A stretch of DNA of 64,000 nt from Musa acuminata AAA Group. Its lineage: Eukaryota > Streptophyta > Magnoliopsida > Zingiberales > Musaceae. This document shows, in pieces, positions 26,101 to 34,800 of this stretch. How positions within the stretch are numbered: the stretch's first letter is position 1; each line of letters starts with the position of its first letter. The notes under the pieces were generated by a model. It was not told where the DNA came from. It searched no databases and saw only the letters and a program-made list of their open reading frames with translations. The position numbers and the translations under genes were made by a program. Location: assembly GCF_036884655.1 (NCBI RefSeq), contig NC_088342.1:10783501-10847500 (forward strand). Direction: 5' to 3'.

Positions 26101-28815
26101 ACTCCACCTTATTAAACAAACTATGCACTGTTCTACCATTGAGAATGCACCTACTAGATTAGATTACGACTCTTTGCTAATACAGACCCCGCTACGCCCC
26201 TCAAGGCCTAGCAATATGGTGAACTTACTGCACACTTCAGCCTCCCACAAACGTATCATTCCCATGCCGAAGTGAATTTTTCATGCTTCATGGCATCGAG
26301 TTTCGATCACCTTAGGATGGCCACGAACAGTCAATTATCTACATACAAGCCCTTGTATGAGTATCGAATTCTTCGAGTTAGCAATTCTCCTCACCTCTGT
26401 GAGCTTTGCACAACTCTTTCAGTCATCGAACAACCCATCCCTCCTTTGGACGATCTTATCTTTTGTCAAGCGCTCCGCATACCTTGAGCACCATCAAGTT
26501 TGGTTTGGTTGCCAACGTCAAGTCGGAATACGAACTCAGCCATCTCAACCTTTGTGCACTACGCGTTCTTCCCAACTTGCTTGTCCTCGTTGTGCCTCTC
26601 ACGCTAAGGGTTGGTCATTCCTCTAAATATCAATCTTGGATGCCCACTCCTCTGAGTGACTCCTTAACCTATGTCTCTACGGTCGTCTCCCTCAAGCAAT
26701 CGTGCTTGCTGGTTGTCCTCAATGCAACCTTGTTAGGTCCCCCACGTTTACATATCACGTGTTTCTAAATTCTAAGTATGCTTGTCCCGATCTGATACCA
26801 TATATCACGGGCTTAGTTGGTTTAGCCTAAGTCATGCGGCACGCATGCATGCCCATCCACAAAGGGTCAATCTCCCCGAAACCTCATATAGTCCCCTAAG
26901 GACCTCCAAAAGAGAAAACTAGTTAGAAAAAATGTTATTGGGATCCCATAAACAACCATTTCAACAAACACTTGATGGGCAATACAAATTACAAACACAA
27001 ACTTTGTAAACTCTAAACGATCGCACGACAAAGGATTAAAGGTGGTTCATCACGACCAAAAATCTCCACAAGTGCCCACAAGACACTACTATGGAATAAG
27101 GCGACGAACCAAGCCTAGACACTACCCCAAAGGCTCATCCAACCATGTGTCACCTAGGTAGCTCATGGGTATTATACTGACTGATACTTCGTACCACTAT
27201 ACGGAGCTAGAAAACCCCAAAAGTAAATGCCTGGATGGCTTGTTTTTGGGCAATTTTGCCTCTACGCGACCACTGCACACAACCTATGTTTATAAGACTA
27301 AAATGACTATAAAAGCCAATCAAAATAGGACTGTCAAGCCTACTGCAAACCCTCTACATGTTGCGTAAAACATGAACAAAATCGAAAAACATGAATATAC
27401 ATCAACATTACATCGAACACCTTGTTTATAAATTTGTCTGTGACAATACGGAGTCCAGATAAGTTCAAGACAAAGGAAAAGAAAACAAGAAACAAGAAAT
27501 AAAAATAAAAGGATATCATCTTTGTTTTTAAAAAGGTCCTAAAAGTCTTAAAAAGGAAAATGGGTATTAAGTCGTGTGTTCTTCAGGCTCATTTGCTTAA
27601 TCAGTTTTAACAAGTTCCTGAAAGTCCTTAAAAGGAAAATGAGTATTAAGTCATATGTTCTTCAGGCTCATCTGCTTAATCAATTTTATTTTTGCCACCA
27701 AAGAGAATAATCTAATATGTGACAAACAAAGATTATTTAACATACATATGTCATATTAATTTCCCACATGTATTTGGGTAACAACACAAAGGAAGATCAT
27801 CTTCACTATGGCGTCTGCACGACACAATTATCCAGCATGAATAAAAAAGGTTCTTGAAGCAACATCAGCCTGTTGTAAAGCCGTAAAGTGGTGGATCAAA
27901 ATCACCATTGTTTGACTATAGGATTTAACCCGTATTGAATCAATAACTTCAACGGTATTTGAAAACCCAAAAGAAGCAATAATAGAGGATAAGAGATACC
28001 AGACTAGTTAAGGTTCAACCTGTTTCCATAATTCTTCAGCCTCCTTGGTACGTCCACGCATTTTAGCACGATCAGATATCGCAATAGCCCAGTTATAATA
28101 TGCCTAAAGAACAACAGTATACAATCAAAGCACTGAAAGCTATTTGCTGTTGTATAAAGATCATATACAAAGTTGAACATAATTAAAACGTCACAGAACA
28201 TCACAATCAAATAACATAGCCAAGTTATAATGTGCCTAAAGAACACCAAGCATGGAAAGCTACTTGTTGCTGTATAAAGATCATATACAAAGTCAATCAC
28301 CTGGCTAAGCTGTGAATCTCTTAAAAATCTCACAGTATATGTGACTTCATATAGTATTAACTCTCAGAAATCAATAAGGCAGATAAAAGTAAACAACAAA
28401 CAAGCAGATGACGTCACAATGACAACATATGCAAGTCATTACAAGATTACTAGATACATCCAACATGCTTCAGAATACATATACATGGAAGCAAGAGGAT
28501 CAACAGCATCCACCCCCACAAAACAACAACACTAATAAAATCTCACGTAAAAAACAAGCAAATTACCTGCAATGTAGCACGAGGCAGATGAGTAGTCAAG
28601 GGTGGCTCACAAATTTAAAGAAGGAATCCTGTTGTTTACAAATCTTTTGCCAAACCAGTTCAGTTTCTGAACTTCAGTGACTTAGCTTTCAATTAAATGT
28701 TGGTTCATATTAGAACCCACGCCATTTGGGGTATTAAATCCGTCCTTTCTTCCAATTATCTTTAGGTCTGGCATCCAATGTCTCCTTTTCTCAGGAACAG
28801 GTACATTTTCTTCTT

Positions 28816-28852
<37 letters not shown>

Positions 28853-31800
28853 AATACTCTTCTGGCTTACCCATGTCAGTATGTCACTGTACCATACCAC
28901 ATCATATCAACATGTGCCCATTTGCCAGCCAGCACACTGGTGTGCAGCAATAAGGCAATCCATGACCATAAGAGCATGGCTTAAGACTCAATGCTGTCAT
29001 TACATCTCTAACTTTTTTCATATATTGATGTAAAAGTATACCAAGATTTGTTGAGGATAATAATTCATATAGCAAATAGAAATAGAACTGTCACTGACCT
29101 ACACAATTTCTATTGGTATATCAATATTATTGTATTCATATCATATTATTTGTTATTTATAATCTAACATGTTTGCATGCCATACACCTAACATTCAAGA
29201 TGAAGGCCAACCAGCTAACAGAAGATGCTTTAGTTGATAGTCACATAGGATGATAATTTGAGGGAGTGACATGCACAGTATTACCTATACAATTTGTTGC
29301 ATAAAAAAATCAGAAAACATTTCATGACATAAGGGCATCAAAAAGAAAGACAAGCAGCAATAATAGCAGTTAACTGGAAAAATATAGCAGTAGAAAAATA
29401 AGTAATACTCTGATCAAATAACAAAAAGAAAAGGTGAACAAAATAGGAAAGCAAATGGAGAATAAAGACAGTAGCTAAAGCAGTAATTTGAAGGGGAAAA
29501 GAAATGGCCCATTGCACAAGGCACCTGCTAATTTTGAAGAGTCTGGGGAGGATTACTACTAGGAATATATGCATGGCACAAGGTAAATCATATTTAGCTT
29601 AATGACAAAAGGAAGGAATCACCCAAATTGTTAAATCCACAATATCAGAAGTCCAAGTTGCAATACGTTATCTAACCAATTAAAGTATTATCGGCACACT
29701 AAATCATGAATCTAGACACAAGAGAATAGCATGGTTTTTCCAGACATATGTTCAGGGCATTTCAGAAAAGTAGGGAGACAATGATTAGGACAAAGATAGT
29801 TACATCGTAGAGCATAGGACAAAGTCGTGTGGCTTCCTCATACTTTTTGCAAGCCTCCTCAAGTAAGGCATCTTTAGAAGAAACAGAATCTGGACCAACA
29901 TTGTCAGCACTCTCCTGCATTCGATCATAACGTAAGCAAAAAGAAAGATACAACTAACTTAAGAGAGCACAAATATGATACAGATTTTCACATTATCAAA
30001 AACAAATATAAACATCTCACTTTTTTCCAAACTTAGAACTGATAATAGTTCAATATATCGGCCGAAACAGTATGGCACAGGCAGTACACACTAGTCCAAC
30101 AGCTGACCGACCATAGTTGAGGAGTGTATCGAGCGATACACCCTTTCAACGGGTGTGAAATGATCAAAATTTGACCGTTACCAACCTATACTAGTCAATA
30201 ATGGTCAGATTTCAACTGAAATGAATTAAGGGCCCAGATTGAATTGGTTCCATTGGTCATTTGACCATTGGACCCATTAGAATGCCTACTTAACTCCTTT
30301 CCTCCCTCCTCTTCCACCCCATTTCAATGTCATATCTTCTAACACTCTTTCTCACTCAGTCACTCTCTCTTTCTCACAAATTCTCACTCTTGTTCAATAT
30401 CAATGGAAGAACCATTTGGAATGTGCCACAAAGCTACTCATGAACGTCCAAAAAGGATAAATCCCTTATCCCATCCTTATTTGGATATTTTTTATTGAAA
30501 TAGAACTAAATTTGCATTTAGTTCTAATTAAAATACCCTAATTTCGGTTGTTTTCCTAATTTTCAGATATTTTCAAACATTTTCTAGGTTTTTTTTGGAA
30601 CTGTCAACACGTTCCAACGTACTGTGTGTCGGTACGATTGTATAGACCGGTCCGGACCAGCCAAAGAACTGAAAAAGCAATTTGGTATCCTTTAAATATC
30701 ATATTTTGCTTATCATGTTTGTACCTCTGGTATGAAAAATATAAAATTATGACTAATAAGATTAACCCCCCAAAGCTTGGTCACCTTAGAATTTGGAAAG
30801 AGTGTGGCATTTGTAATGATAAATGATATGGGCACATCAGAACATTCAAGACAAATTTCATTAACATATCATAATAGGCAGACTTCCTGAATGGTAGTGT
30901 CTTGTTGATGCTCGGTGATTTGCCACAGAGTGTCAGATGGCTAAGAACAATAGAAGGGTGAACTTTCAAGCACCCCAATAGCAACAACGAGTTATAATAT
31001 TCCAACTATTTGGGGTTACCTACATGCGCATTTTCGTGTAATTAAGCTATGTTTAGAGGCCTACGGGAATTACAAGCATATCTACAATAAGCATATAGAA
31101 ATTAAAACTGAAAGTAACAGGAACAATACCTGGAGAACCAATGCCCAATTGTAAAGTGCATCATGATCTTCTGGATTTCTCTGTATTGCACTAACATATC
31201 TACAAAATATTTAAATGGATTATTGATGTACAAGAAACTAGCATCTAGCATCTGTACAAATATGCCCAAGTTCCATTCCACGTGATGCATATTAGCCTCA
31301 AGTCATAAGTATCAAACCAACCAACAAAAAAAAACACAACAATGCAACCACTGCAAGGTCTACAAAGGTGAGATGGATGCAGACTTTACCTCATACATAT
31401 AGATGTTACTTATTTGCATGATTCAAAGTTTCAAACCCATGACACCCAGTTGTATGGGTAAGACTCTTTTGCCAAGGGCATACAGAAGTAGTGTTAACCT
31501 GGCACATAACTAGAATCAACAGGTTACTGAGATGTTCCTGCTATAAATCTATGATCTCCAAAACTTAAGAAAATGTTGGTTATTTCACAGATGGGTCGGT
31601 AAGGTACTAGTCCAAACTCCAAATGCACTCATTTAGTAAACTGGTTTTGATATCAAAGTAGCCAAACATTAATACAATCACATAGACTTATAAAATAAAA
31701 AAATTAATTTTGAATCCTCTTGTTTTATAATATATTAGCTTCTCTACTATCATGGACTCACCAAGGATTTCCATTCCTCATAACACCCTCTTGCCACTCA

Positions 31801-34800
31801 GAGGTGCAACATTCTTCAGTACATAAAAACAATACCTTGCCATAATGTGTCTGTATAGTCAATGTACCTGGTTTTATATAGTTGCCCAACCTTGCACGCG
31901 GTCGTGCCCTTTGCAACTTTTTTTGACATGTTGGCAAGACTCTGATTAGCTAGCACATGTTGAATGTGCAGTAATGCACCTAATATTAATGATCGAATCT
32001 TCTACCAACAGTCTTAAACCAGCCTACATATACAAGGTTAAACTTTTGAGCTTCCATCTTATACTAGTCATAGAACAACTATCAGAAATATGATACGTAT
32101 TCATAGCCTCCAACACTTCTCAACTTCTCAGGACTTTCAAGCTTCCAGACTTACTAGAGACAACTATTTCTGTTCCGTAGCAAGTTTCCTGTGCTTTTCC
32201 ATACTTTCTACTTCTCCAATGACACTTCCCTTTTTCCTGTATCTGAACCTGGCCAAGCATGCATTCCTAGAGGAATCAATTGAATCATATGATTTACTTG
32301 CAGCATATCCAAGTTACATGTGTCACTCAGAGATAATCATGTTAGAAAATTAAGTAATACTTTCAAATAGTTTATATCAAAGTGACTATGACATTCAAAA
32401 ATTATGCCGCAACTTTCAGAACTTCATTGGGGGAGGGCTGTTTGATCAATAAGACGTCAGAAACAATATGCTTTTTCCAATCATTCAAGGAAAAGGCACC
32501 ACATAGAGGACCAAGACACTGATGATTTCTAGCGTGCATTTGTTTGTACATAAAGTATTTTGTTATGATCAAGGTATTACACAAAATCAGAATCTGATTC
32601 ATAATAGTAGTGATCCACTTGTTTTCTTCACCAATATCTCCTACACTTATTAACCAAACTAACAAATAAAGGTTGCAATTCTTGAATTATTCCAAACACC
32701 ATTGATCTCTATAACAACCATTGGCTAAGAAATGACGAAGCATCAAGTAAAATCTACTAACACAAGTTAGATGAAATTATGAAACTTCAAAGCAGTCCAC
32801 AGAACACTGATTTGATTATGAAACTATCAACAACTGAATCATCTGAAATTGCTAAAACAAGGAATAAAGAATTAATCAGAGAGACAAGTATGAAATATTC
32901 TTGTTAGTCGTCATTACGTGAGAAGGCTAGAAAAAGAATAAAGAAGATTAACTATTACAACAACAGTTGAAATGTTGAATAAATAAAAAACTAAAGAAAA
33001 TCTTACCATATTAGCAAAGTTTAAAATCCATTGGAAAGAAAGGAAATGACAAATTGAAAAGAGGACATACTTTTTAGCTGCATATAAAAGAATCCGTTGG
33101 CGAGAACGACCTTCCTCATCCACTCCAGTTACTTTATTAATTAAATCCATTGAAACGTCATTCTGGCTGAAACAGTATGGAAAAAAAGATCACAATAATG
33201 TTTATTTTATCCTTCTTCCTAGTGTGGGAAACATGCAAAGATTTGAGATAAGTAATAGGTCTAGTACAATATCTGTCATCCGAAACATAACAAAAGTAGA
33301 CAAAGCTCCCCAAATGCATAAATACTCCACCATATGAAAACATAGAGCATGAGCCTATAAAAATCTAAGACCATGATGGCATGTATGTGAAACAGTAAAA
33401 ATACTAACCAAAATTAGGCAGAGAAACCAAGAGCTAAAAGATTTTGTTCTTGTTTACAGAAAAAAAAAAAAAAAGTCATTTTCTTGATGCATACTACAAC
33501 ATTAAACTGCAGTCAAGGGGAATGCATGCATTTCATAACTGACCTTACATAGCAAGACTATGGCATGCCACAGTTAACACATACATCAAAATAAGGTCTG
33601 TCGTACCGAAGCGTACCGCCCGTGGCGGTACGTACTGGTCCGACAGGTTACCAGTACACGGACAGCCCGCTACCGGGCGGTACGCCCCAAAAACCCCGTA
33701 TCGAGCGATACGGGGCAAAATCGGGCGGTAACGGTCGAAATTTTGACCGTTACCGCCCGGTACCACTCGATAACGATCGATTTCGACCGTTACCGTCCGG
33801 TACCACTCGGTAACGGTCGAAATCGACTGTTACCACACTGTAGTAGTGCTACAGTGTTCCAACGGTCAATTTGACCGTTGGAGCTTTTTCTCCTCCAATT
33901 TAAACCATTCTTCTCTCTCCTATTTCATTATACTCTCTTAAACTCTCTCTCAAACTTTCTTTTTCTCTCTTAAACTCTATAAAACAACGATTTGTGAATT
34001 CAATCGAGGCTAATTTGAGAAGATTAAGAGGAAGAACTTTCTAATCAAGAGGTATGTATTCGTTTTCTTTAATTAGAGAGTAATTAAGACTATCCTAACT
34101 TTTCTAATCAAGAGGTATGTATTCGTTTTCTAATCAAGAGGTATGTATTTGTAATTTGAAAACACTATCCTAACTTTTTTTTTCTAATTTTCAGGTATTT
34201 TGGAGGGATAAATCGATAAAATCAGGTGTACCGCTCGGTACACCTCGGTATACCGGTCGGTACACCCATACCGTACCGTACCGAGCCCGGGTCGAAACTC
34301 CGGTATGGTACAGTACGGCGGACCTTGCATCAAATATCAATTGTTAGCATGTATCAGATATCATACTACAAAATTAAATTGCAATCAAGGAGAATGCATG
34401 CATTTCATAACCGACATTACATTGCATAACTATGGCTTGCCACAGTTAGCATATACATCAAATACCAATTGTTAGCATATATCAGATATCAAGAAAATGT
34501 CATTTGGTGCTATGTTATTATATCAACTGTTAAACAACACTGGGCAACCATCACTAGTATAGAAGGGTGACATTCATACCCAAATAAGAAAACAGTTCTT
34601 GTACACTCTAAGATTCATTCACAAGATGCTATCTGATCCCATTTATGACATGCATAAGTGACAATTTCAGACCAGCTATAGGTCACAGTACCGAGAATTT
34701 GGATCTATTATCTGTAAATCTAGGTTATTCTTTCTCCCCTATCATTCGTCCATATTTTTCTTGATTCTCTGCCTAATGGCCAAGGTGAGGATCCAGCACC

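Larger units (their letters stand above)
16293..27445 (-). mobile_element. Outer LTR element (gypsy-related, non-autonomous remnant)
   Basis: Two similar LTRs (16,293-16,939 and 26,803-27,445) enclose about 2.6 kb of own sequence, split by the inner gypsy insertion at 18,730-25,971. PBS on the minus strand next to the right LTR reads TGGTATCAGATCGGG (tRNA-iMet type). A PPT (GCGGGGGAGAA on the minus strand) abuts the left LTR at 16,940. The 4-bp word ATAC lies directly outside both ends. Internal segments 16,940-18,729 and 25,972-26,802 have no recognisable gag or pol domains; frames there are short and unconvincing. Its LTRs share the start 'tatcacggacttarc' with the inner element, so the two are related families. 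Confidence 0.75.
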
